Shown in pieces: positions 1 to 5,895 of a DNA stretch of 8,987 bases. The notes under the pieces are model-generated. The model made no database searches, had not been told where the DNA came from, and worked only from the letters and a program-made list of their open reading frames with translations. The translations under genes were made by a program, and so were the position numbers. The stretch comes from Oscillospiraceae bacterium (GTDB taxonomy: Bacteria; Bacillota; Clostridia; Oscillospirales; Ruminococcaceae), in contig CAAFHY010000050.1 in assembly GCA_900762805.1 (NCBI GenBank), forward strand, positions 1 to 8,987. Direction: 5' to 3'. How positions within the stretch are numbered: the first letter of the stretch is position 1; each line of letters begins with the position of its first letter.

Positions 1-21
1 ATATATTTCGGAGGTAATCCC

Positions 22-747
22 ATGTTTTGTCCCAAATGTGCCAGGCAGATCCCTGATTCCTCGCGCTTCTGCGAGTTCTGCGGAACGGCGCTGACCGCAC
101 CGGCGCAGCCGGCATCCCAGCCTATTCCGCAGCCGGTACCCCAGCCTGTCCCGCAGACGGTGCAGCCTGTACAGCCGGCCGATGCAGCTGCCGCGGGTTT
201 TCAGCCCGCCGAGCCGTCCGCGCCCGATGCGGCCGCCGCGGGCCTTCAGCCCGCCGAGCCGTCCGCGCCCGATGCGGCCGCCGCAGGCTTTCAGTCCGCC
301 GAGCCGTCCGCGCCGGAGACGGCTGCGTCCGGGACGGCCGCTGCGCCCGAAGCAGTGCCGCAGGGCAGCTGTCAGCCGCCGGTCTACCAGCAGCCCGTTT
401 ATCAGCAGGCAGCCTATCAGCAAATGCCCAATAACGTTTACTATCAGGCCCCGGCCGGTCAGTCCGGGGGAATCGGGCTCGGCATTGCCTCAATGGTATG
501 CGGCATCCTGTCGCTGCTGTGCTGCTGCGTTCCCGTACTTGGCCCGCTGCTGGGTCTGGCAGCCGTCGTGATGGGTATCATCGGTCTGAAGGCCGAGGTC
601 AAGGGCTACGCCATCGCCGGTCTTATCTGCGGCGGCATCGGCCTGCTGGTCGGCGCTGTGTTCCTGATCTATGCCGTAAGCGACGGCGGCCTCTATGATA
701 CTCTCCGCGATACGTGGTACGAGATACTTCAGCCATTCAGCTATTGA
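22..747 (+). CDS. Zinc-ribbon, DUF4190-type membrane protein
   Basis: This 241-residue protein has no assigned enzymatic role; proteins of this build are thought to be membrane-anchored accessory proteins. Residues 3-20 form a zinc ribbon with C3-x2-C6 and C17-x2-C20. Residues 25-145 are a Pro/Ala/Gln-rich linker with a PQPVPQ-type start, three 15-residue repeats (54-68, 69-83, 84-98) and a YQQ-rich end. Residues about 150-190 and 196-220 are hydrophobic, Gly-rich membrane segments separated by a short charged turn (around KAEVKG), which is the DUF4190 pattern. A short polar tail follows. The ATG at 22 is well supported by GGAGGT at 10-15 with a 6-nt spacer, and the zinc ribbon begins at residue 3. 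The gene is closed off from the downstream operon by a terminator, so it is probably a separate unit or the end of one that begins outside the window. The domain calls are made from sequence pattern; the role is unknown. Confidence 0.88.
   Translation: MFCPKCARQIPDSSRFCEFCGTALTAPAQPASQPIPQPVPQPVPQTVQPVQPADAAAAGFQPAEPSAPDAAAAGLQPAEPSAPDAAAAGFQSAEPSAPETAASGTAAAPEAVPQGSCQPPVYQQPVYQQAAYQQMPNNVYYQAPAGQSGGIGLGIASMVCGILSLLCCCVPVLGPLLGLAAVVMGIIGLKAEVKGYAIAGLICGGIGLLVGAVFLIYAVSDGGLYDTLRDTWYEILQPFSY
181..315 (+). repeat. Three tandem 45-bp in-frame repeats
   Basis: Three adjacent 45-nt units (181-225, 226-270, 271-315) encode near-identical copies of DAAAAGFQPAEPSAP. Copy 2 has Leu for Phe, and copy 3 has Ser for Pro after the Gln. 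The unit is a multiple of three, so gain or loss of copies would only change the length of the linker between the zinc ribbon and the membrane domain. The units also differ at a few silent positions, so the array is not brand new. Confidence 0.93.
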
Positions 748-838
748 CGACTTTCCGGCAGCTCTACGGCTCTCTCTGCGGGGCGCGGAACGATATCATG
801 CCGGAGCCGGCTTATGGAAGCCTGACGGCAGTGTGCCT

Positions 839-876
839 TGCCGGGAGAGGGGCTGCGTGCCGCTCCCGGCATTTTT
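839..876 (+). terminator. Rho-independent terminator after the zinc-ribbon gene
   Basis: A perfect 9-bp GC-rich stem, TGCCGGGAG (839-847) with CTCCCGGCA (863-871), is closed by a 15-nt loop that can itself pair GGC with GCC. Five T residues follow at 872-876. It lies about 90 nt after the stop of the zinc-ribbon gene and just before the next promoter, so it should isolate the two transcription units. The T tract is short, so some read-through is possible. Confidence 0.85.
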
Positions 877-898
877 GCGGCAGAAGCCGCCGGATAAA

Positions 899-927
899 TT
901 GACATAATTCTTTTTAACAACTATAAT
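899..927 (+). promoter_or_regulatory. Consensus sigma-A promoter of the operon
   Basis: TTGACA at 899-904 and TATAAT at 922-927 are separated by exactly 17 nt, a full match to the housekeeping consensus. The local sequence is AT-rich within an otherwise GC-rich region. The expected transcription start is near 933-936, leaving a leader of only about 22 nt before the first start codon. There is thus little room for a riboswitch or attenuator. Expression is predicted to be strong and constitutive. Confidence 0.9.
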
Positions 928-956
928 AATGAAGTATATCGGAATGGGGGAGAAAA

Positions 957-1406
957 ATGTCGGAACGACGGGACAGGCGCGGGCTTTCCCCGCTGGCGCG
1001 TGCGCTGCTGCTCCACCTTCTGGTGTCGGCTGCCGTTGCTTCGGCCGGGCTGCTTTTCTTCCGCTCGCACATCGAGCTGCCCGAATGCTGGTTCCACGCC
1101 GGCATCGGCCTTCCCTGTATCGCCTGCGGCGGTACGCGGGCGGCCTATCAGCTGACACAGCTTCACCTGCGCGCCTCCTTCTGGTACAATCCCATCCCGC
1201 TGCTGACCGCCGTCTGTGCGGGCGGGCTGCTGCTGACGGAAGCCGCGCTGCTGCTGGCCGGCCGCAAACGGGCGCTGCCGCAGGCAGCGGTGCCGGTTTT
1301 GGTCATCCTTGTGGCGCTGCTGGCAGCGCTTTTCTGGGCGCTTCGCCTTGCCGGGGTCTTTCCCGTGCCGGAGGCCGTTCCCCAATTTCTCAATCCAATT
1401 CATTGA
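957..1406 (+). CDS. DUF2752 domain membrane protein
   Basis: This is a small integral membrane protein (149 residues) of the DUF2752 family, whose function is not known. The family signature is visible at residues 54-61 (C-I-A-C-G-G-T-R), followed by A-Y-Q-L and then F-W-Y-N-P at 75-79, between a first membrane segment (about 13-35) and two later ones (about 80-101 and 111-132). The paired cysteines of the CxxCGGTR motif could bind a metal or form a disulfide; that is inference. The start at 957 follows a purine-rich GGGGGAG at 946-952, and the promoter at 899-927 fits it closely. It is the first gene of the run, and its stop codon lies just before the ddl start, so it is probably co-transcribed with the cell-wall genes. 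A cell-envelope role is plausible but not shown. Confidence 0.85.
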   Translation: MSERRDRRGLSPLARALLLHLLVSAAVASAGLLFFRSHIELPECWFHAGIGLPCIACGGTRAAYQLTQLHLRASFWYNPIPLLTAVCAGGLLLTEAALLLAGRKRALPQAAVPVLVILVALLAALFWALRLAGVFPVPEAVPQFLNPIH

Positions 1407-1420
1407 AAGGCCGTTTTATG
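1404..1420 (+). promoter_or_regulatory. Ribosome site fixing the ddl start
   Basis: GAAAGG at 1405-1410 lies 7 nt before ATG 1418 and overlaps the stop codon of the DUF2752 gene (1404-1406). The ddl reading frame is open well upstream (to 929), but that stretch is occupied by the DUF2752 gene. Ligase homology begins right after ATG 1418, so this site decides the start. Confidence 0.8.
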
Positions 1421-2476
1421 CAAAAGAAAAATATTGCCGTTCTGTTCGGCGGTGTTTCCAACGAATATGAGGTCTCGCTGCGCTCGGTGTGCTCGGTGCT
1501 GCGTTCCATAGACCGTGCGGTATACCAGCCGCTCCCCATCGGTATCACCCGCCAGGGAAAATGGTTCTACTATCCCGGCGCGCCGGAGCATATCGAGGCC
1601 GATGACTGGCATGAGCAGCCCTGCTGTGAGCGCGCTGTCCTTTCGCCCGACGGATGCCTGATCCGCTTTACCGAAAGCGGCCCACTCGACGTGGAGCTTT
1701 ACGCCGTGATTCCCGTGCTGCACGGAAAAAACGGTGAGGACGGCAGTATGCAGGGGCTTTTGCAGCTTTCGGGCATCCCGTTCGTCGGCTCCGGCGTGAC
1801 GGGCAGCGCCCTGTGTATGGATAAGGCCTATTCCAACGCCATTTTCGACTATTACGGCATCCCGCACTGCGAATGGACGTCGTTTACCGCCCATGAGGCC
1901 GGCCGTGCCGAGGAGCTGGCCGGGGCCTTTGCCCGGAAGGTGGGCTATCCCGTCATTGTCAAGCCGGCCAGAGCCGGCTCGTCGGTCGGCGTCAGCAAGG
2001 CGGCCGACAGCGCCGCACTCAGCCGGGCCATTTGCGAGGCCCTCCGCTATGACGACAAGGTGGTGCTGGAGCGCTGCGTCAACGGCCGTGAGATCGAGTG
2101 CGCCGTGCTGGGCTATGACGAGCTTTTTGTCTCCGGGGTGGGTGAGATCCTGCCGCCGGAGGGCGTTATCTACACCTATGATGAAAAATATTCGGCCGCC
2201 AGCGCCACCGGCCTGGTCATCCCGGCCGACCTGCCGGAGGCGACAGTGGCGCAGATCCGCACAATAGCCGCCCGCGCCTATAAAGCGCTGGGCTGCGGCG
2301 GGCTGTCGCGCGTCGATTTCTTTTTGGAGGACGGCCGCCCGCTCGTCAATGAGATCAACACCTTGCCCGGCTTCACCTCCATCAGCATGTATCCCAAGCT
2401 GATGGAGCAGGCCGGCATCCCGACGACCGAGCTTATCACCAGGCTCATCGAGCTGGCGGCGGAGCAGCGGAAATGA
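1418..2476 (+). CDS. ddl: D-alanine--D-alanine ligase (VanG-like sequence type)
   Basis: This ATP-grasp ligase joins two D-alanines for the peptidoglycan precursor in the cytoplasm. The 352-residue product has the usual length. Visible motifs in order are FGGVSNEYEVS at 10-20 (Glu16, the N-terminal catalytic-loop Glu), HGKNGEDG at 102-109, CMDK at 133-136, VKPARAGSSVGV at 181-192 (ATP lysine and the Gly/Ser loop), REIEC at 224-228, YDEKY at 254-258 (the omega-loop Tyr of the Ser/Glu/Tyr triad), SRVD at 297-300 and NEINTLPGFT at 311-320 (metal-binding Glu/Asn). The phrases IGITRQGKWF, PVLHGKNGEDG and ALCMDK, as far as I recall, resemble VanG-type D-Ala-D-Ser ligases and clostridial Ddl more than E. 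coli DdlB. No vanT or vanXY-like gene is nearby, and murI follows directly, so a housekeeping role is favoured. Second-substrate specificity cannot be proven by eye. The stop overlaps the murI start (ATGA). Confidence 0.93.
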   Translation: MQKKNIAVLFGGVSNEYEVSLRSVCSVLRSIDRAVYQPLPIGITRQGKWFYYPGAPEHIEADDWHEQPCCERAVLSPDGCLIRFTESGPLDVELYAVIPVLHGKNGEDGSMQGLLQLSGIPFVGSGVTGSALCMDKAYSNAIFDYYGIPHCEWTSFTAHEAGRAEELAGAFARKVGYPVIVKPARAGSSVGVSKAADSAALSRAICEALRYDDKVVLERCVNGREIECAVLGYDELFVSGVGEILPPEGVIYTYDEKYSAASATGLVIPADLPEATVAQIRTIAARAYKALGCGGLSRVDFFLEDGRPLVNEINTLPGFTSISMYPKLMEQAGIPTTELITRLIELAAEQRK

Positions 2477-3225
2477 CAGGAATTTTTGACAGCGGCGTCG
2501 GCGGACTTTCGGTGCTGCGTCATCTGCTGCGGCTGGCGCCGCGGGGTGACTATGTTTATCTGGCCGACACCGCCCGTATTCCCTATGGCTCCCGCTCGCG
2601 CGAGGAGATCATCGGGATCGCCAAAAGCGACATGGGCTTTCTGATCTCCAAGGGCGTCGATGCGCTGGCGGCCGGCTGCGGCACCGTCAGCTCGGTGTTT
2701 CCGGCCGACGAAATCGCACGCCTGCCGGTGCCCTTCTGCGGCGCCATTGCCCCGGCGGCCGAGAAGGCGGCTCAGCTGGGCGGCCGCATCGTGCTGCTGG
2801 CGACCGAGCTTTCGGTCAAGAGCGGGCGGTTCGCCCGCCTTGTCGCCTCGCTCAACCCGGAGGCCGAGGTTGTCGGCGTCGCCTGCCCCGCTTTCGTGCC
2901 CCTGATCGAGGGCGGCATCGCTCAGAATCGGGACGAGCTCCGGCTGGCCGCCGCCCGCTATCTGGCCGAGGGCGGCCCGGCTGATGTCGTGGTGCTCGGC
3001 TGCACCCATTTCCCGCTCATTTCCGATATCATTGCCGGGCTGACCGACGCCCGCGTGGTGGATATCGGGCTGGAGATGGCGCTGCACCTGCTGCCCGCCG
3101 TAAAGGAGGAGCACGGCCGGGTGCGGCTGTATGTGTCAGGCGACCGGACAAGCTTTGTGCGTTCGGCCGGCGAGATCCTCGGCCTTGATGCCGACCCCAT
3201 CACAGAGGCAATGACATGGCAGTGA
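2473..3225 (+). CDS. murI: Glutamate racemase
   Basis: This cofactor-independent enzyme interconverts L- and D-glutamate to supply D-Glu for the peptidoglycan stem peptide. It has 250 residues, close to the family norm. Visible features are IFDSGVGGLSVLR at 4-16 (Asp6 and Ser7 of the active site), the PYGS loop at 37-40, the first catalytic Cys at C69 in A-G-C-G-T-V-S-S, the second at C177 in L-G-C-T-H-F-P, with His179 beside it, and Glu146 in P-L-I-E-G-G. Oddities: the usual Cys-Asn-Thr around the first cysteine is Cys-Gly-Thr, and the C-terminal D-S-G-A-type segment reads D-I-G-L-E-M-A. Both catalytic cysteines remain, so it is probably active. The start overlaps the ddl stop by 4 nt, with GGAG at 2461-2464, which suggests translational coupling. 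Pairing with ddl supports a cell-wall role. Confidence 0.92.
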   Translation: MTGIFDSGVGGLSVLRHLLRLAPRGDYVYLADTARIPYGSRSREEIIGIAKSDMGFLISKGVDALAAGCGTVSSVFPADEIARLPVPFCGAIAPAAEKAAQLGGRIVLLATELSVKSGRFARLVASLNPEAEVVGVACPAFVPLIEGGIAQNRDELRLAAARYLAEGGPADVVVLGCTHFPLISDIIAGLTDARVVDIGLEMALHLLPAVKEEHGRVRLYVSGDRTSFVRSAGEILGLDADPITEAMTWQ

Positions 3226-3665
3226 AACGCTACCGCATCACCATAGAGGGCACACAGACCGTTGACGGCGAGAGCGAAAAGCTGCATTTTTCCACCGAGG
3301 GCAGCTATCGCCTGGAGGGGCGGCGCGCCCGGCTGTCCTATGACGACACCGAGCTGACCGGCTATGCCGGCAGCCGGACGGTCATCTGCGCCGAGGCCGA
3401 GGAGCAGGCCAGCATCGAGCGGACGGGTCAGTCCGCCAGCACCCTTACGGTGCGCCCCGGCGAGCGCCGGCAGTCCTATTACGACATCGGCGTCGGCTGC
3501 GTTTCGGTGGCAGTCAACGGGCTGGCCGTCGAAAACCGCCTGCGGCCCGACGGCGGCACGCTGCGGCTGCGCTATGCGCTTGAGCTGGAATCCAACATCG
3601 TGTCCGAAAATATCGTATCCATAACAGTAAGGGAGATATCCAATGCAAGACAGATACACCTTTGA
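3216..3665 (+). CDS. DUF1934 (YwiB-like) beta-barrel protein
   Basis: This 149-residue soluble protein is of the DUF1934 family, which has a calycin-like small beta-barrel fold and no established reaction. It is rich in short alternating polar/hydrophobic strands (for example YRITIEGTQ near the start and LRLRYALELE near the end), with no signal peptide or membrane segment. The identification rests on this pattern, on length, and on position directly before argS, where ywiB-type genes are found in Firmicutes. The start ATG 3216 lies inside murI (10-nt overlap), with AGAGG at 3204-3208. Its 3' end runs 23 nt into argS. These overlaps imply co-translation. The protein has been linked in annotations to lipocalin-like binding; I make no functional claim. 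Confidence 0.82.
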   Translation: MAVKRYRITIEGTQTVDGESEKLHFSTEGSYRLEGRRARLSYDDTELTGYAGSRTVICAEAEEQASIERTGQSASTLTVRPGERRQSYYDIGVGCVSVAVNGLAVENRLRPDGGTLRLRYALELESNIVSENIVSITVREISNARQIHL

Positions 3666-5328
3666 GCAGCAGCACCTGCGCGAGCTGGTGGCCGGCGCGC
3701 TCGAAAGCGCCATGGCGGCCGGCGACCTCCGGCAGGCCGAGCCGGCTGCCTTTGTGGTCGAAACGCCGGCCAACGCGCAGAACGGCGATTTTGCCGTCAA
3801 CGCGGCGCTGGTCAACGCCCGTGTCTTTGGGCGTTCGCCCCGCGATATCGCTGCGGCCATCGTGAAGCATCTCGACCTGACCGGCACCGATTTTGCGCGC
3901 GCCGAGATCGCCGGCCCCGGCTTTATCAATTTCTTTCTCGGCTCCGGCTTCTATGCCGGAACGGTGTCCGATGTTCTTGCGCGCGGCGAGCAGTACGGCC
4001 GTACCGACGCCCGCAGGGGCCAGAGGATCAACGTGGAGTACGTGTCGGCCAACCCGACCGGCCCCATGCATATCGGCAATGCCCGCGGCGGCGCTCTCGG
4101 CGACTGCCTGGCCTCGATCCTCGACGCGGCGGGGGCCGAGATGACCCGCGAGTTCTATGTCAATGACGCCGGCAACCAGATCGCCAAATTCGGTCTGTCG
4201 CTTGAGGCGCGCTACATGCAGATATTCGACCCCGATTTCCCGATGCCCGAAAACGGCTATCTCGGCGCCGATATCACCGAGCACGCGCAAAGCTACGCCG
4301 CCCTGCACGGCGATGCGCTGACCGGCCTGCCGGCCGAAGAGCGTCGCGACGCACTGGTGGCCTATGCGCTGCCGCTGAATGTCGCCGGCCTGGAGCGTGA
4401 CCTTGCCAGCTACGGCATCCGCTATGATGTCTGGTTCCGCGAGAGCAGCCTGCACCGGAGCGGCGCCGTGCAGCGCGCCCTGGCGCAGCTGACGGCCAAC
4501 GGCAAGACCTATGAAAAGGAGGGCGCGCTCTGGCTGAGAGCGCCGGAGGGCGATGAAAACCTCAAGGACGAGGTGCTGGTGCGCGCCAACGGCATCCCGA
4601 CCTACTTTGCCGCCGATATTGCCTATCATTACAATAAGCTGGTCGAGCGCGGCTTCGACAAGGCCATCGACATCTGGGGGGCCGACCATCACGGCCATGT
4701 GGCGCGGCTCAAGTACGCCGTGTCCTGCCTGGGTGTCGATCCGAACCGGCTCGACGTCGTGCTGATGCAGCTGGTGCGCCTGATGAGCGGCGGCGAGATG
4801 ATCAAGGTCAGCAAGCGTTCGGGCAAGGCCATCACGCTGGCGACGCTGCTTGACGAGATCCCCACCGATGCCGCCCGCTTCTTCTTCAACCTGCGTGAGC
4901 CGCAGAGCCATCTCGACTTTGATCTGGACCTTGCGGCCAGCAGCACCAGCGACAATCCCGTTTACTATGTGCAGTATGCCCACGCGCGCATATGCAGCAT
5001 CCTGCGCGCGGCCGCGGAGGAGGGACTCGACGTCGCCGATACCGGCGACCTGACGCGCCTCACCGAGCCGGAGGAAAAGGAGCTTATCCGGCTGCTCGGT
5101 CAGCTGCCGGGTGAGATCGTCCGGTCGGCCGCAAGCTACGATCCGGCCCGCATCACGCGCTACACCGTCGAGCTGGCCACCCTGTTTCACAAGTTCTATA
5201 ACGCCTGCCGTGTCAAGGACGCGCCCGACGGCCTCGCCGCTCCGCGCATCGCCCTTTGCCGCGCTGTGGCAACGGCCATCCGCAACTGCCTGTCGATGCT
5301 CAAGATCAGCGCTCCCGAAAGAATGTAA
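3643..5328 (+). CDS. argS: Arginyl-tRNA synthetase
   Basis: This class I synthetase charges tRNA-Arg with arginine in the cytoplasm. The 561-residue length is typical. Residues 1 to about 95 form the N-terminal additional (tRNA D-loop-contacting) domain. The catalytic core follows, with NPTGPMHIGNARGG at 137-150 (the HIGH motif as H143-I-G-N146), then YFAADIAYH and IWGADHHGHV. The KMSKS motif appears as K388-V-S-K-R392, followed by SGKA. The C-terminal DALR anticodon-binding helical domain includes NPVYYVQYAHAR and ends in the familiar A-P-E-R-M. The start ATG 3643 has AAGGGAG at 3629-3635 (spacer 7-8 nt), and the protein N-terminus fits the family. The gene overlaps DUF1934 by 23 nt. It is followed by a 16-bp palindrome and, 48 nt after the stop, by the next gene. 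Confidence 0.97.
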   Translation: MQDRYTFEQQHLRELVAGALESAMAAGDLRQAEPAAFVVETPANAQNGDFAVNAALVNARVFGRSPRDIAAAIVKHLDLTGTDFARAEIAGPGFINFFLGSGFYAGTVSDVLARGEQYGRTDARRGQRINVEYVSANPTGPMHIGNARGGALGDCLASILDAAGAEMTREFYVNDAGNQIAKFGLSLEARYMQIFDPDFPMPENGYLGADITEHAQSYAALHGDALTGLPAEERRDALVAYALPLNVAGLERDLASYGIRYDVWFRESSLHRSGAVQRALAQLTANGKTYEKEGALWLRAPEGDENLKDEVLVRANGIPTYFAADIAYHYNKLVERGFDKAIDIWGADHHGHVARLKYAVSCLGVDPNRLDVVLMQLVRLMSGGEMIKVSKRSGKAITLATLLDEIPTDAARFFFNLREPQSHLDFDLDLAASSTSDNPVYYVQYAHARICSILRAAAEEGLDVADTGDLTRLTEPEEKELIRLLGQLPGEIVRSAASYDPARITRYTVELATLFHKFYNACRVKDAPDGLAAPRIALCRAVATAIRNCLSMLKISAPERM

Positions 5329-5344
5329 GGCCGGCGCGCCGGCC
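5329..5344. repeat. 16-bp perfect palindrome after argS
   Basis: GGCCGGCGCGCCGGCC begins at the base after the argS stop codon and is its own reverse complement. As RNA it can fold as a 6-bp all-GC stem with a CGCG loop. No T tract follows (the next bases are C- and A-rich), so it does not look like an intrinsic terminator. It could stabilise the upstream mRNA 3' end, bind a dimeric protein, or be chance in a GC-rich genome. Confidence 0.6.
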
Positions 5345-5376
5345 GCAGAAACCCCCACCCGAAAGGAGAGAGTCGT

Positions 5377-5874
5377 ATGCCGTTATTTGAGGTTTTCCCC
5401 GTTATCCTGTTTTTTATCGTCTTTATGTTCGTCGCTATCACTGTCATTACAGGCATTGTGAGGACGATAAAGAGCGTGAGCAGCCAGCAGGCGGCCCCGC
5501 CGCCGCGCGGCCCGGCCCGCCCCGGCACAAGGCCCCCGCAGCCGCGGCGGCACGCCAGTGCCCCCTATTCGCAGCGGCCCATGCCCGGCGACCGCCCGCT
5601 GCCCTCGCGCACGCTGCAGACCTATTCGCAGTCGGGCAGCCATCTGTGCGAGGACCCGGAGAGCCACTTCGGCCGCGGCGCGGAGGACGACGTCGATATG
5701 ATGAAGACCATCGACCGATACCGCCGCGAGCGGCTGCAGTACCGAACCTTTGAGCGCGGCCTGACGCAGGAGGAGCGCGAGCATTTTGAGCAGACCTACC
5801 GCGAGCTGTATGAAAGCGGCATCATGGACGCCAAAGAGTATCGGTATAAGATGGAGGAGCTGCGCTGCCGGTAA
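5377..5874 (+). CDS. One-TM protein with SHOCT-like C-terminal tail
   Basis: I do not recognise a named family for this 165-residue protein. Residues 5-29 are a strongly hydrophobic N-terminal membrane anchor (FPVILFFIVFMFVAITV), probably with the rest in the cytoplasm, given the Arg and Lys just after it. Residues 38-80 are a Pro/Arg/Gln-rich disordered stretch. Residues 100-165 are charged and helical, and the last part (about 138-163, with YRELYESGIMDAKEY and KMEEL) matches the pattern of SHOCT short C-terminal helical-hairpin domains. Those occur on many otherwise unrelated bacterial proteins and are suspected oligomerisation or targeting modules. AAGGAG at 5363-5368 lies 8 nt before ATG 5377. 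The gene lies between argS and the PLP-enzyme gene on the same strand with small gaps, so it is probably in the operon. The function is unknown. Confidence 0.8.
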   Translation: MPLFEVFPVILFFIVFMFVAITVITGIVRTIKSVSSQQAAPPPRGPARPGTRPPQPRRHASAPYSQRPMPGDRPLPSRTLQTYSQSGSHLCEDPESHFGRGAEDDVDMMKTIDRYRRERLQYRTFERGLTQEEREHFEQTYRELYESGIMDAKEYRYKMEELRCR

Positions 5875-5883
5875 CAGCGGCGC

Positions 5884-5895
5884 AGAAAGGCGATG
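5884..5895 (+). promoter_or_regulatory. Ribosome site with unusually short spacing
   Basis: AGAAAGG at 5884-5890 ends only 2 nt before ATG 5893, shorter than the usual 5-9 nt. The encoded N-terminus (F-D-E-K-I-D-R-R-G-T) is the conserved MalY/PatB beginning, so the start is right despite the spacing. Translation of this gene may therefore be weaker than that of its neighbours, or depend on ribosomes arriving from the gene ending at 5874. Confidence 0.5.

Noticed and set aside
181..315. CRISPR-like array from the three 45-bp repeats
   Set aside because: The repeats are directly adjacent without spacers, are in frame and encode a Pro/Ala linker.
877..890. Hairpin GCGGC-AGAA-GCCGC as a second terminator or regulator
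   Set aside because: It has only a 5-bp stem with no T tract, just after a better terminator and upstream of the promoter -35, so it would not be in the operon transcript.
929..1417. Upstream extension of the ddl frame to ATG 929
   Set aside because: The stretch encodes Arg/Ala-rich sequence without ligase homology, overlaps the promoter leader and the DUF2752 gene, and ATG 1418 has its own ribosome site and the family N-terminus.
1418..2476. Vancomycin-resistance (vanG) operon
   Set aside because: Only the ligase resembles it. No serine racemase, D,D-peptidase or two-component regulator is in the window, and murI/argS neighbours indicate housekeeping.
5329..5344. argS terminator at the GC palindrome
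   Set aside because: No T tract follows and the next gene is only 48 nt from the argS stop with a strong ribosome site, so termination is not supported.
3514..5358. 614-codon open frame on the minus strand opposite argS
   Set aside because: It lies antisense to a clearly conserved argS, shows no recognisable motifs and has the Arg/Gly/Ala/His-rich make-up expected from antisense reading of GC-rich codons.
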